Notes: generated by a model from the sequence alone, not told the origin. DNA of 64,000 nt from Bacillota bacterium (GCA_018816905.1 JAHIVB010000010.1:117888-181887); one strand, 5' to 3'. Positions 1 to 8,991 are shown, counted from the stretch's first letter. Program-made: numbers and translations.

Positions 1-428
1 TTGACGGCTTGTTTTTCAAGAATTCTCAAAAGCGGCGTGGTCTTTCTTGTGTCGAGAATTTCTGCTTTGGTTCCTTCTGTTTCTCGGACGAATTCGCGAG
101 TCATTGTCGCAATCCCTGACATTCTTTGTAAAAAGTTCAAACCCACTCGCTCAGCTGCTAGAATCGATAGCGTTTTGCCTTTGACCGTAGCGATGACGTC
201 GCCTTTGACGACGGAATCGCCGTCTTGTTTGAAGACATTAAAATAGACATTGGAATCCACGATTTCAAAAGTCCTTTTACAGACTTTCATCCCACTAATG
301 ATTCCATCTTCTTTTGCGATGAAATTAGCGATCGATTCCTGGTCTTCAAATAGATAAATACTCGAGATGTCCTTCGAGGGGATGTCCTCTTTCAATGCTT
401 CGTTGATAATTAAATCGATGTCTTTCAT
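1..428 (-). CDS. nadC: Nicotinate-nucleotide pyrophosphorylase (quinolinate phosphoribosyltransferase), N-terminal part, cut by window edge
   Basis: NadC converts quinolinate and PRPP to nicotinate mononucleotide, CO2 and pyrophosphate in de novo NAD synthesis. I translated this gene by hand from the ATG at 428. The first 142 codons are present and the rest lies beyond base 1. Family marks are LSILAAERVGLNFLQRMSGIAT at about residues 88-109 (active-site and dimer region) and DTRKTTP at 126-132 (phosphoribosyl/quinolinate pocket). A GGAGGGG ribosome binding site sits just upstream. The start lies one base after the stop of the Fic-like gene, so the two are translationally coupled. Quinolinate would come from NadB/NadA, which are not visible here. 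Confidence 0.93.
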   Translation of the reverse strand, partial: MKDIDLIINEALKEDIPSKDISSIYLFEDQESIANFIAKEDGIISGMKVCKRTFEIVDSNVYFNVFKQDGDSVVKGDVIATVKGKTLSILAAERVGLNFLQRMSGIATMTREFVRETEGTKAEILDTRKTTPLLRILEKQAV

Positions 429-429
429 A

Positions 430-1521
430 TTATTCCCCTCCAAGATCGAAATTGAGTTGTTCTTGAATTCTTGGCTTTTTCTCTTTCGTGTATAATTTAA
501 TCCATTTTGCACTGCGACCTTTTCCAAGCGGTCGAATCTTGTTTTCGTCAAATAATCGCTTCAGTGTTCTGTTGATTGTCGAGTCTGAAATCAAAGGATG
601 ACGATTTCTGATATCTTCTTTTGAAAACACTTCTGGCAACTTGTCTATCGTGTTTTCGATGTAGTCGGATTTTGAGATTTCAAGATTGTTTTCATAATCG
701 TAGTCTCTTGCTTTTTCTGCAAGTTCTAAATACATTTTATAATAAATGTTCAATATGAATCTCGATAAAGGCATCATTTCGGAAAAGCCTTCACTCCATC
801 CGAAGCGAGACTTGTCGATGGCAAGTTTGAGCTCTTTCTCATACAAAAGCATTTTTTCAAAGAAGGAGATGTATTTGGAAACAATCAGACCTTCTTGCAT
901 TACCATGATATAAAATATCAAAATTGCGACGACGTCGTTTTCTTCAAACTTAAATATATCCATGTTGATAAAATCGACGATAAAGTTCAAATATAGAAAT
1001 GTGGTTTCATATTCTTTCGTCTTTTTGATTTCATCGAGTTTTTTAATCAGTTCTTCTAACTTTTCCCTTTTGGAAGAGACTTCAGAAGAAATCAGCGTAT
1101 GTTTCTGACGCTCGATTTTCTTATACTGTATTTTTTCGTTTGGGTGAAAGTCACTGAACAATATTTTGACCAAATCCGATATTTCAGTCACATTGAGCTG
1201 AAATGGCTCGGTGTCTTTATTATGAATGGTCTGAAAGATTCTAATGATGTTTTTGTATAGAGACTCCGCTCTATTTTTAGGGACAGTCGAGTCTAGTTGC
1301 AAAGTTCTCATTCTCGATTCAACGATTTTGTTGGATGAAAAAAAACACTTGTAAAACGAATAAGCTTCCTGGAAAGCGATTTGTTTTGCGAGGAACTCTT
1401 GATCGTTTTCAAATAGTTTTAGATAATATTCATTTTTCCCCATTTGATAATAGAGATTTAGCGTCATCATGAATACGTCATTTGGTATCGGAGTTCTTAC
1501 GAGATTGTTTAAGCATTTCAT
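430..1521 (-). CDS. Fic-fold protein lacking the catalytic motif, with C-terminal winged helix
   Basis: The protein has 363 residues from the ATG at 1521, which has GAGGTG six bases upstream. An ATG at 1551 overlaps a TATAAT box and is unlikely. The layout matches Fic AMP-transferases. There is an N-terminal helical region, then a helix reading FIVDFINMDIFKFEENDV (about 180-197) where Fic proteins read FILDFLxIHPFxDGNGR. Next comes SKYIS, then GWSEGFSEMMPLSRF (241-255), which resembles the GWHEGxNDYxPFixY segment of the family, and a winged helix ending GKGRSAKWI. The catalytic His is Asp and the GNGR loop is gone, so AMP transfer is not expected. Coupling to nadC suggests a regulatory role in NAD metabolism. 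That is inference. Confidence 0.6.
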   Translation of the reverse strand: MKCLNNLVRTPIPNDVFMMTLNLYYQMGKNEYYLKLFENDQEFLAKQIAFQEAYSFYKCFFSSNKIVESRMRTLQLDSTVPKNRAESLYKNIIRIFQTIHNKDTEPFQLNVTEISDLVKILFSDFHPNEKIQYKKIERQKHTLISSEVSSKREKLEELIKKLDEIKKTKEYETTFLYLNFIVDFINMDIFKFEENDVVAILIFYIMVMQEGLIVSKYISFFEKMLLYEKELKLAIDKSRFGWSEGFSEMMPLSRFILNIYYKMYLELAEKARDYDYENNLEISKSDYIENTIDKLPEVFSKEDIRNRHPLISDSTINRTLKRLFDENKIRPLGKGRSAKWIKLYTKEKKPRIQEQLNFDLGGE

Positions 1522-1631
1522 TCCCATCACCTCGGAATAATTATACTCCAAGATGAGTTAAAATGATATCGATTTTTTGGTAATTTTGAATTAAATTGAG
1601 TGTAAACATATTCAAATACCGTTTTTTGAGT

Positions 1632-1660
1632 TTAAAAAAACGGCTAAGCCGTTCTTTTTG
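1632..1660 (-). terminator. Rho-independent terminator after the GLUG-like lipoprotein gene
   Basis: The perfect stem AACGGCT/AGCCGTT at 1639-1653 is followed on the minus strand by seven T residues. It sits immediately after the stop codon of the lipoprotein gene at 1662 and isolates it from the Fic-like gene. Confidence 0.85.
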
Positions 1661-1661
1661 G

Positions 1662-2921
1662 TTATTCAGGTAAGTTCTCCATTAGCAGAGCGAAATCAAA
1701 GTAGGTTTCATCCCAGTTCAGGACCGTTGAATAGAATGTTTCGACGGATAGAGATGCCTTTGAAGTTTCTAATCCAAGGACGGTATCGATTGTAACGTTG
1801 GCGCTGATCAGATAGTAATTCGTCTCTTGCGTAAACTCATCGTTCATAAAACCTGCAAGGCTGGACACAAACAAAGTTTGGTCTTCCTGGAGAGTGACAG
1901 ATACATCCGTCACTGATACAGAGTTTTCAAGCCTTCCATACCATCCTTCTCCAAGAAAAGCCCCAATATTCAAACTGGATCCGGAAACTGAAATCGTCGA
2001 CACTGCGAAATTATCAATCATAACACCAAATTGTGAGTATCCGATCAGGCCTCCGATGGATGCCTGAGTGCCGTTCGCAGACACTGTTATTTCAGAGATA
2101 ATGGTATTGTCTGTAATCATGATGTCTGAAGTATCAACATAATCTTCGTATCCGATCAAGACTCCGCCATAATGGTGGCCAACCAATCCGCCAACATAAG
2201 CTCGGTAAATATCACAACTCACGTCAATTTGAGCAAAGACTTCGTTGCCAATGATTTCTGTATTGTATGTTTTTCCTGCAAGTCCGCCAACATAGGCAAA
2301 ATATTTCGATTGGACATCGATAGAACCGATGACTTGATTTCCTGATATTGTGTTCGGAACGAATTCAGTCGCGGTCATTGTCGAAGTCACAGGTGCTTGA
2401 ATCAACCCTGCTAATAAACCGACATAGCTTGATGACATTGCATTGATGATGGTGATGTCACCGTCGACAAAAACGTTGGTAACGTCGCCAGACAGTTCAC
2501 CTGCAAGCCCACCCGCAAATGTCAAGAAAGTGGATGTGTATGAAATGGAATAGTTTTCAATTGTAAGGTTGGAAACATCTCCGGTGATGGATGCAAACAG
2601 ACCGTTGAAATCTGTATTTTTAAGCGTTATGGTCATATTGGATATGACATGTCCATTTCCATTGAAAGTACCTGCATAGGGGGATTCATGGCTACAGAGA
2701 GGCTCCCATTCAACTCCTTGAAGGTCAATATCCGCCATTAATTCAACATCGTCCGAAGATGTGATGGATTGCAAGTCTTCGATGGTCCATATTTCAACCG
2801 GGTCAGTGTTTTCATTATCGGTCGTCGTTACAGTCGTTGAAGTTGTGGTCGTCGTAAAAAAGGAACATCCTCCTAGGAATAAAGCTAGGGAAGCCACAAG
2901 CATTCCGGCTAATTTTTTCAT
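1662..2921 (-). CDS. Secreted lipoprotein with GLUG-like beta repeats
   Basis: The 419-residue protein starts with a type II signal peptide: Lys-Lys, a hydrophobic core and the lipobox LGGC at about 16-19. A Thr-rich stretch (TTTTTSTTVTTT) follows the lipidated Cys. The mature part opens with an IWTIEDLQSI segment and a GTFNGNGHVISNM segment, both typical of GLUG-motif proteins. It then has repeated units such as YVGLLAGL, YVGGLAGK and YVGGLVGHHYGG separated by short strands, which suggests a solenoid of beta turns. GLUG proteins are surface or adhesion proteins of unknown ligand. The gene is monocistronic, lies between parC and the Fic-like gene, and has its own terminator. No enzymatic motif was seen. 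Confidence 0.75.
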   Translation of the reverse strand: MKKLAGMLVASLALFLGGCSFFTTTTTSTTVTTTDNENTDPVEIWTIEDLQSITSSDDVELMADIDLQGVEWEPLCSHESPYAGTFNGNGHVISNMTITLKNTDFNGLFASITGDVSNLTIENYSISYTSTFLTFAGGLAGELSGDVTNVFVDGDITIINAMSSSYVGLLAGLIQAPVTSTMTATEFVPNTISGNQVIGSIDVQSKYFAYVGGLAGKTYNTEIIGNEVFAQIDVSCDIYRAYVGGLVGHHYGGVLIGYEDYVDTSDIMITDNTIISEITVSANGTQASIGGLIGYSQFGVMIDNFAVSTISVSGSSLNIGAFLGEGWYGRLENSVSVTDVSVTLQEDQTLFVSSLAGFMNDEFTQETNYYLISANVTIDTVLGLETSKASLSVETFYSTVLNWDETYFDFALLMENLPE

Positions 2922-2984
2922 TATGTACTCCTTATTCGTTAAGTGATGAGTATATCATAACTTAAACAAGTGAATTTTTTGTGA

Positions 2985-5666
2985 TTAAAACAAGGTTTGT
3001 TGAACGATGATTGAATCATCGTCTTCTTCCTCTTCTTCTTTTTCTTCGATTTCGAGTTTCGCCTTCAATACAGGCCGTTCCTGAGGAACGAAATCTGCTC
3101 TGCTTGATAGAATTTTCTCCAGTTCAAGCATGACGTCTTCCGTTTCAACCTCTTCTTCCGATTCATCAAGTTCATCGGTTTGAACCTCTTCCTTGAAGAG
3201 TTTCATCAAGGACTGATTGACAAGATAAGGTTGATTCTTGTCCATTTTAAAATCGACTGGACAATCTTCTTTTTCTAGGATTGGAACTCCATGCTCATAT
3301 TTATCGGGTTTGAGATCATTTCCTGGGATGATGAATTCTCCGTCTTTGAGTATAATTCTAAAGGTGATGTAGTCTTTCAATCGGAAGACGTTTTCACTGA
3401 TGAAACCAATGAATTGATATGGATTTGTCTTTACGCTCTTCAGGAATAACTTTCCTTTTGCAGGGCGATGACTGATATCGATTGTGGAAGTGAAACAACG
3501 CTTGATTGCGCCTCTGTTGGTGAGCAATAAGATTTCATCCTTCGAAATCGAGTTGGTGTATCTTGCGCCGATGAGATCATCGTCTCGAAGATTGATTCCT
3601 TTCACACCTTTGGCAGAGAGTGATTGAGCCGGAATATCGGTTATATCATACTTGACGACGTATCCGTTTTTAGAAGCCATGGTGACAGACGTATCATAAG
3701 ATTCTTTGATGTCGACACTGACCAAATGATTGATCTTCGATGCAGGCATGCAATTATAAGTTTTATTGAGTCTTATTTGTTGAAACTCGGAAAGAGTTAC
3801 TTGTTTGATTGCGCCTTGTTGATTGGCTAAAAGAATCATTTTCTCGTCTTCAAAAGAATCGATGGTAATCATGTCCAAAACATCTTCAGAGTCTTTAAGC
3901 GGGGCGAAAACACCGATGAACTCTCCTAAGTCACGCCATTTCATGTCAGGGACTTTATAGACTGGAATATTGATGTAATTTCCTAAAGTCGTGAAAATGA
4001 GAAGCGTGTCTCTGGTGTTGACTTCTTGTTGTTTCAACACGACGTCATTTTGTTTTAGACCCGTATTTCCTGGGGTCGCTTGATAACTTTTCATTGAAGT
4101 TCTCTTAATGTAGCCGTCTTTCGATAGAACAACCATGACATTTTCATTTTGAATCAATTCTTGTTCGTCGATTTCTAGTTTTCGAATCTCGTCTTTGATT
4201 TCGCTTCTTCTTGGTTGTGGTAAAGAAGCGGAGAGTTCAGAAAGTTCGCTGACGATGACGTTTTCTAATACAAGCTCATTGCTTAATATCTTGGATAATT
4301 GATTAATCTGCTTTTGAAGATCAAGGTTTTCTTTTTTCATTTCTTCAACGTCGGTTGAAGACAATCGGTATAATTGCAAACTAACGATGGCATCCGCTTG
4401 AATTTCGGTAAAGTTGAAGAGACTCATTAGTTTGTCAATCGAATCTTTTTTTCCATAGGAAGCCCTAATGGCGATGATGACATCATCCAAAATTTCGACC
4501 ATCTTTAAAAATCCGTCGACAATATGACTACGTTTTTCAGCGCGTTGAAGTTCAAAGTTACTGCGGTTTCGAATGACTTCTTTTTGGTGAAGGATATAGG
4601 AATTCAATAAGTCGTTTAAACTGAGTTGTTTTGGACTCTTCTGATCGATGGCGACGACGTTATAATTGAAAGCAACTGATAAATCCGTGTTTTTCAATAG
4701 ATATGCAAGAACGACTTTCGAAGATATTTCTTTTTTTAGATCAATGACGATTCGTAATCCTTCTCGGTCGGATTCGTCACGAACTTCGATGATTCCGTCG
4801 ATTTTCTTTTTCAATCTGATCTCATCGATTTTCCGTACGAGTTCTGATTTATTGACTTCATAAGGAATTTCGGTCACAATCAAAGAAGTGTCTTTGACCT
4901 CCACTTTACTTTTGATGATGATTCGACCTTTGCCGGTTTCAAAGGCTTTTCGGATTTCGTCCGTTCCTTCGACAATCGCACCAGTTGGAAAGTCCGGTCC
5001 TTTGATAATCTTTGCAAGATCTTCGATGGTTGCTTCCGGGTGTCTGATTTTATGAATGACCGCTTCAATGACTTCGTTTAAGTTGTGCGGTGGGATATTG
5101 GTTGCGTATCCGGTAGCCATTCCCATTCCCCCATTGACAAGCAAGTTGGGAAACTTCGCTGGAAGAACAACGGGTTCGTATTCTTCGTCGTCGAAGTTTG
5201 GAATGAAATTGACGGTTCTTTTATCGATGTCTTTCAGTAATTGCTCCGCATATACAGAAAGCCTAGCTTCCGTATAACGCATGGCGGCGGCAGGATCATT
5301 GTCAATCGATCCGTTGTTTCCGTGCATGTCGATGAGAAGTGTCCCCATCTTCCAGGTTTGACTCATTCTTACCATCGCGTCATAAACGGAAGTGTCTCCG
5401 TGAGGATGGTATTTACCAATGACTTCTCCAACGATTCTTGCGGATTTCTTGTAGGGTTTGGTCGAGCCCATGCCAAGTGCATGCATAGCATATAGAATTC
5501 TTCTTTGAACCGGTTTTAGGCCGTCTCTGACATCTGGGAGTGCCCGATCTTGAATAATGTATTTGGAGTACTTTCCAAATCGGTCACCGACAATCGTTTC
5601 AAGATTTTCGGGGATGATCTTTTCGTCAAGAAAAACGTCAATTTTGTTTTTGACTGATTTTGCCAT
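2985..5666 (-). CDS. parC: DNA topoisomerase IV subunit A
   Basis: ParC is the DNA-cleaving and rejoining subunit of topoisomerase IV, which decatenates daughter chromosomes with ParE. The 893-residue sequence has QRRILYAMHALGM near 55, KKSARIVGEVIGKYHPHGD near 73-91 and AAAMRYTEARLS with the catalytic Tyr131. The AMRYTEARLS wording and the missing GyrA box favour ParC over GyrA. The fluoroquinolone positions read HGDTSVYD (Thr92, Asp96), where Ser is more usual. The C-terminal beta-pinwheel is followed by a long acidic tail (about 825-885). The ATG overlaps the parE stop by one base (TAATG), so parE and parC form one operon. Confidence 0.95.
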   Translation of the reverse strand: MAKSVKNKIDVFLDEKIIPENLETIVGDRFGKYSKYIIQDRALPDVRDGLKPVQRRILYAMHALGMGSTKPYKKSARIVGEVIGKYHPHGDTSVYDAMVRMSQTWKMGTLLIDMHGNNGSIDNDPAAAMRYTEARLSVYAEQLLKDIDKRTVNFIPNFDDEEYEPVVLPAKFPNLLVNGGMGMATGYATNIPPHNLNEVIEAVIHKIRHPEATIEDLAKIIKGPDFPTGAIVEGTDEIRKAFETGKGRIIIKSKVEVKDTSLIVTEIPYEVNKSELVRKIDEIRLKKKIDGIIEVRDESDREGLRIVIDLKKEISSKVVLAYLLKNTDLSVAFNYNVVAIDQKSPKQLSLNDLLNSYILHQKEVIRNRSNFELQRAEKRSHIVDGFLKMVEILDDVIIAIRASYGKKDSIDKLMSLFNFTEIQADAIVSLQLYRLSSTDVEEMKKENLDLQKQINQLSKILSNELVLENVIVSELSELSASLPQPRRSEIKDEIRKLEIDEQELIQNENVMVVLSKDGYIKRTSMKSYQATPGNTGLKQNDVVLKQQEVNTRDTLLIFTTLGNYINIPVYKVPDMKWRDLGEFIGVFAPLKDSEDVLDMITIDSFEDEKMILLANQQGAIKQVTLSEFQQIRLNKTYNCMPASKINHLVSVDIKESYDTSVTMASKNGYVVKYDITDIPAQSLSAKGVKGINLRDDDLIGARYTNSISKDEILLLTNRGAIKRCFTSTIDISHRPAKGKLFLKSVKTNPYQFIGFISENVFRLKDYITFRIILKDGEFIIPGNDLKPDKYEHGVPILEKEDCPVDFKMDKNQPYLVNQSLMKLFKEEVQTDELDESEEEVETEDVMLELEKILSSRADFVPQERPVLKAKLEIEEKEEEEEDDDSIIVQQTLF

Positions 5667-7606
5667 TATTCTTCCCCCTTAATCCGATAATTGTCTTCAC
5701 TCTCAAAAGATACAAAAGTATCAATCCATTCTTTTCTGGGTTCGACTTTGTCACCCATCAATACGCTGATACGTTGATCTGCATCCGCCATGTCTTCAAT
5801 CCGAACTTGAATCAAAGTTCTGGTTTCCGGATTCATGGTGGTGTCCCAAAGTTGAGTGGCGTTCATTTCTCCAAGACCTTTATATCTTTGGATGTTATAC
5901 ATTTTATATTTTTTGCAAATTTGTTCTCTGTCTTCTTCGTTCCACGCATAAGTGATTTCTTCTCTTTTGGAGTTTTTCGTAATTTTATAGAGCGGAGGAA
6001 GTGCAATATATAGTTTTCCAGATTCGACGAGTGGCCTCATGTATCTGAAAAAGAAAGTAATCAAAAGAACTTGGATGTGGGCACCATCGGTGTCCGCATC
6101 GGTCATGATAATGACTTTGTTGTATTGGGATTTATGAACTTGGAAGTCGCCTCCGAGTCCCGCTCCAATCGTTGAAATGATGGTTCCGATCTCTTCGTTT
6201 TTCAAGACGTCTTCCATCTTTTGTTTTTCAGAGTTGATGACTTTTCCACGAAGAGGTAGTATCGCTTGAAACTTTCGGTCTCTTCCTTGCTTTGCTGAAC
6301 CGCCTGCCGAATCTCCTTCGACTAAAAACAATTCATTGATCTTCGGGTTTTTCGACGTTGCTGGAGATAGTTTTCCAGACAGAATCATATCCTGCTTCAC
6401 TACTTTTTTCACAAGCCGTGCATCTTCTCTAGCTTTTCTTGCGGCTTCTCTTGCATTTCTAGCTCCAAGAGACTTTTCAATCAGGACTTGTGATATTTGT
6501 GGGTTCTCAGTGAGGTAAATGTTCAATTTCTCGGTAATGACGTTTTCAACTGCGGGTCTCGCTTCAGGACTTCCAAGTTTGTTTTTCGTTTGTCCTTCAA
6601 ATTGCAATAGGTTTTCCGGAATCCGAATCGAGATGATGACAGTCAATCCTTCACGGATGTCCGCACCTTCCAAGGCAAGATCTTTTTCCTTCAATAAACT
6701 CATTCTTCTGGCGTAGTCGTTAAAGACCTTCGTGAAGGCAGACTTGAAGCCTGTCTCATGGGTTCCGCCATCTTTTGTCCTGACATTGTTCACAAAAGAG
6801 ATGACATTGTCAGAATAGGCGTTGGTATACTGAAAAGCGACTTCGACTTCGATGGTTTGCGAAGCACCTTCAAAATAAACTGTTTCGTGCAAAGGTGTCT
6901 TTTGATTGTTGATGTATTTGACATATTCAGAAATTCCGTCTTCATATACATAGACTTCTTTTTGTTTGCTTCTTTCGTCTTGCAAAATGACTTTGAGTCC
7001 TTTGATTAAAAAAGCACTTTCTCTCAATCTTTCTTCCAAGGTTTGAAAGTGAAACAAAGTCGTCGAAAAAATCGTTTGATCTGGTTTAAACCATACTTCG
7101 GTTCCTTGCTTTTTCGTTTCTCCGATGACGATCAGTTCATTGACTTTCTTTCCGCCATTCTCAAAACGCATTTTATACATCAGTCCGTCACGGTGAACCG
7201 TCACTTCCAAAAATTCGGATAATGCATTGACCACAGAAGCTCCAACGCCGTGCAACCCACCGGAAACTTTATAAACTCCGGTGTTTCCAAATTTGCCACC
7301 TGCATGCAATTTAGAAAAAATGACTTCCACGCCGGAGAGTCCAGAAGAATGCATGTCAACAGGCATACCACGCCCATCGTCCGTGACCAAAATCGAGTTG
7401 TCCTCTTTGACAACCACCTTGATGGTCTTTCCGTATCCTGCCAAAACTTCGTCAATCGAATTGTCAACGATTTCCCAGACGAGATGATGAAGTCCTCTAG
7501 CGTCGGTCGAACCGACGTACATTCCAGGTCTCTTCCGAACTGCTTCAAGACCTTCCAAGATTTGGATGGACTGTGCATTGTAGATTTCATTTCCTTTTGC
7601 GCTCAT
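5666..7606 (-). CDS. parE: DNA topoisomerase IV subunit B
   Basis: ParE is the ATPase subunit of topoisomerase IV. It begins with the GHKL ATP-binding region (SIQILEGLEAVRKRPGMYVG, then EIVDNSIDE, then DDGRGMPVD and GLHGVGASVVNALS). The TOPRIM domain follows (LFLVEGDSAGGSAKQGRDR, then IIMTDADTDGAHI), and the GYTRF-like end reads IQRYKGLGEMN. The length of 646 residues is normal. I chose the ATG at 7606 over the one at 7612 because AAAAGGGG lies eight bases before it and only two before the other. An extended -10 box (TGGTATAAT) lies upstream on the minus strand. Confidence 0.95.
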   Translation of the reverse strand: MSAKGNEIYNAQSIQILEGLEAVRKRPGMYVGSTDARGLHHLVWEIVDNSIDEVLAGYGKTIKVVVKEDNSILVTDDGRGMPVDMHSSGLSGVEVIFSKLHAGGKFGNTGVYKVSGGLHGVGASVVNALSEFLEVTVHRDGLMYKMRFENGGKKVNELIVIGETKKQGTEVWFKPDQTIFSTTLFHFQTLEERLRESAFLIKGLKVILQDERSKQKEVYVYEDGISEYVKYINNQKTPLHETVYFEGASQTIEVEVAFQYTNAYSDNVISFVNNVRTKDGGTHETGFKSAFTKVFNDYARRMSLLKEKDLALEGADIREGLTVIISIRIPENLLQFEGQTKNKLGSPEARPAVENVITEKLNIYLTENPQISQVLIEKSLGARNAREAARKAREDARLVKKVVKQDMILSGKLSPATSKNPKINELFLVEGDSAGGSAKQGRDRKFQAILPLRGKVINSEKQKMEDVLKNEEIGTIISTIGAGLGGDFQVHKSQYNKVIIMTDADTDGAHIQVLLITFFFRYMRPLVESGKLYIALPPLYKITKNSKREEITYAWNEEDREQICKKYKMYNIQRYKGLGEMNATQLWDTTMNPETRTLIQVRIEDMADADQRISVLMGDKVEPRKEWIDTFVSFESEDNYRIKGEE

Positions 7607-7685
7607 GTGCATAACCCCTTTTGTCTCTTCTATTATTATACCAAACTTTTACATTTTTTTCCTTATCTTTTTGAAGTTATTATGA

Positions 7686-7691
7686 TATAAT
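7686..7691 (+). promoter_or_regulatory. Extended -10 element of plsY
   Basis: TGATATAAT ends at 7691 and gives an extended -10 (TGnTATAAT). No clear -35 was seen at 17 bp. The start site would fall a few bases later, and the GGAGGT ribosome binding site at 7704-7709 precedes the ATG at 7717. Confidence 0.6.
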
Positions 7692-7716
7692 TTTGTGGTA
7701 TATCGGAGGTCGTAAT

Positions 7717-8376
7717 ATGGTAAATGTACTATTTCTTTTGCTTGCATATCTTCTAGGCTCGATTCCTTTCTCCTATCTCTTCGGAGAATTATTCAGACAT
7801 CAGGATTTGAGAAAGCTTGGAAGTGGCAATTTAGGCGCTACGAACGCTTTTAGAGAGTTTGGAAAACCGATTGGGATTGCAGTCAGTCTGCTCGATGTTA
7901 CAAAAAGTGGTCTCTTGGTGTTCTTGATGATCAACACCTCGTGGTTTGACAGTTTAGATTTAATCAGTCCTTTGTATTTTGGACTTGCTTCGGTCATTGG
8001 ACATGTCTATCCTGTTTGGTTCAAATTCAAGGGTGGTAAAGGTGTTGCAACCTCATTTGGATTACTCCTTGCCTATGACTACAGAATCGCGATTGTCATG
8101 GTGCTTGTATTTTTCTTGACTCAAATCATCACAAGATACGTTTCCGTTTCATCCGTCACCAGTGCGGTAGTGACTCTGATTCTTGTCATCATCAGGTACT
8201 TCACTTTAGAAGAAAGCATTCCACTGATTATCGTTACTGCTATTTCAGTGGGAATCATCGTTTATAGTCATCGCTCGAACTATCAAAGATTGAGAAAAGG
8301 AACAGAACGTAGAGTTCATTGGCTTGATTTTCTGGACAAAAAGATCATCAATAAGAAATCGAAGGATCAAAATTAA
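7717..8376 (+). CDS. plsY: Acyl-phosphate:glycerol-3-phosphate acyltransferase
   Basis: PlsY is an integral membrane enzyme that transfers the acyl group of acyl phosphate to glycerol-3-phosphate, the first acylation in Gram-positive phospholipid synthesis. The 219-residue protein has the family motifs LLGSIPFSYLFG near 10-21, GSGNLGATNAFREFG near 34-48, HVYPVWFKFKGGKGVATSFG near 98-117 and SHRSNYQRLRKGTE near the end, with five to seven hydrophobic segments. The ATG at 7717 has GGAGGT ahead of it. A TTG at 7695 in the same frame is not favoured. The gene is divergent from parE. PlsX is not in this window, and the Fak proteins here could supply acyl phosphate. Confidence 0.95.
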   Translation: MVNVLFLLLAYLLGSIPFSYLFGELFRHQDLRKLGSGNLGATNAFREFGKPIGIAVSLLDVTKSGLLVFLMINTSWFDSLDLISPLYFGLASVIGHVYPVWFKFKGGKGVATSFGLLLAYDYRIAIVMVLVFFLTQIITRYVSVSSVTSAVVTLILVIIRYFTLEESIPLIIVTAISVGIIVYSHRSNYQRLRKGTERRVHWLDFLDKKIINKKSKDQN

Positions 8377-8388
8377 AACCAAAAAAAT

Positions 8389-8416
8389 AAGACGCTCAAT
8401 CTCGAGCGTCTTTATT
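8389..8416. terminator. Bidirectional terminator between plsY and yneF
   Basis: The stem GACGCTC/GAGCGTC has its arms at 8391-8397 and 8404-8410. An A-rich tract lies on one side and a T-rich tract on the other, so it can stop both converging genes. Confidence 0.8.
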
Positions 8417-8627
8417 TTGCTTGTTTCATGGAGGCCATGACTTGTCTTACTTGTTTTTCAGATGGGGTTCTTCCCATTTGAGACATCATCGCTCTTACCA
8501 TTTGTTCGTTAATCGGTGGATTCTTTTCTAAATAGTTTTGGAAGTACTTTCTAGAGAGGAAAAAACCAACGACTAATCCGATAATTAGAGTCAAAATCGG
8601 TAATGTGATTTCTAACCATAGTGGCAT
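8412..8627 (-). CDS. yneF: UPF0154 (YneF) small membrane protein
   Basis: This 71-residue protein has one N-terminal membrane helix (LPILTLIIGLVVGFFLSRKYF) and a cytoplasmic tail. The tail has the UPF0154 signature NPPINEQMVRAMMSQMGRTPSEKQVRQVM. Family length and layout match Bacillus YneF, whose function is unknown. It converges with plsY and ends at the shared terminator. No partner gene is evident. Confidence 0.88.
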   Translation of the reverse strand: MPLWLEITLPILTLIIGLVVGFFLSRKYFQNYLEKNPPINEQMVRAMMSQMGRTPSEKQVRQVMASMKQAK

Positions 8628-8742
8628 AATTGTTCACTCCTTTATTCAACGTATTCATTGTATCAAAACGGGCATGAATAATCAAGTGTATTTATGTGAA
8701 ACCGTTTCGATTATAAAATCATGGCGATTTACAAAATTAACC

Positions 8743-8771
8743 TTTACAAAAGTGCTAATGATTGGTAAAAT
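8743..8771 (+). promoter_or_regulatory. Promoter of the ferredoxin gene
   Basis: TTTACA at 8743-8748 and TAAAAT at 8766-8771 are spaced by exactly 17 bp, about 40 bp before the ferredoxin ATG. Confidence 0.75.
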
Positions 8772-8809
8772 AGTCTAGGAAATCATCATCTCGTAAAGGA
8801 GGGATATTC

Positions 8810-8977
8810 ATGCCAAGAAGAATATTAGATACTTGTATTGCTTGCGGTACATGTGCTGAAAGCTGTCCAACAGATTGTATCACTGCGGGAGATATTTATG
8901 TCATCGATCCGGAACAATGCATCGACTGCGGAGTCTGCGAAGTCAACTGTCCAGTTGATTGCATCATCACTGAATAA
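8810..8977 (+). CDS. 2[4Fe-4S] ferredoxin
   Basis: The gene encodes 55 residues (MPRRILDTCIACGTC at the start). Two clusters follow the CxxCxxCxxxCP pattern: C9, C12, C15, C19 near the start and C37, C40, C43, C47 near the end. This is the clostridial low-potential electron carrier, which serves pyruvate:ferredoxin oxidoreductase, hydrogenase or radical SAM enzymes. The AAAGGAGGG ribosome binding site at 8795-8803 is strong. The gene is monocistronic with its own promoter and terminator, which suggests high expression and fermentative, oxygen-poor metabolism. Confidence 0.93.
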   Translation: MPRRILDTCIACGTCAESCPTDCITAGDIYVIDPEQCIDCGVCEVNCPVDCIITE

Positions 8978-8991
8978 AGATTTGTCATTAA

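Noticed and set aside
1..246. Plus-strand open frame at the left edge
   Set aside because: It is the shadow of nadC on the minus strand, which shows clear family motifs and a ribosome binding site.
7201..7690. Overlapping open frames inside parE (both strands)
   Set aside because: They have no family similarity or ribosome binding sites and run antisense or out of frame to a clear ParE.
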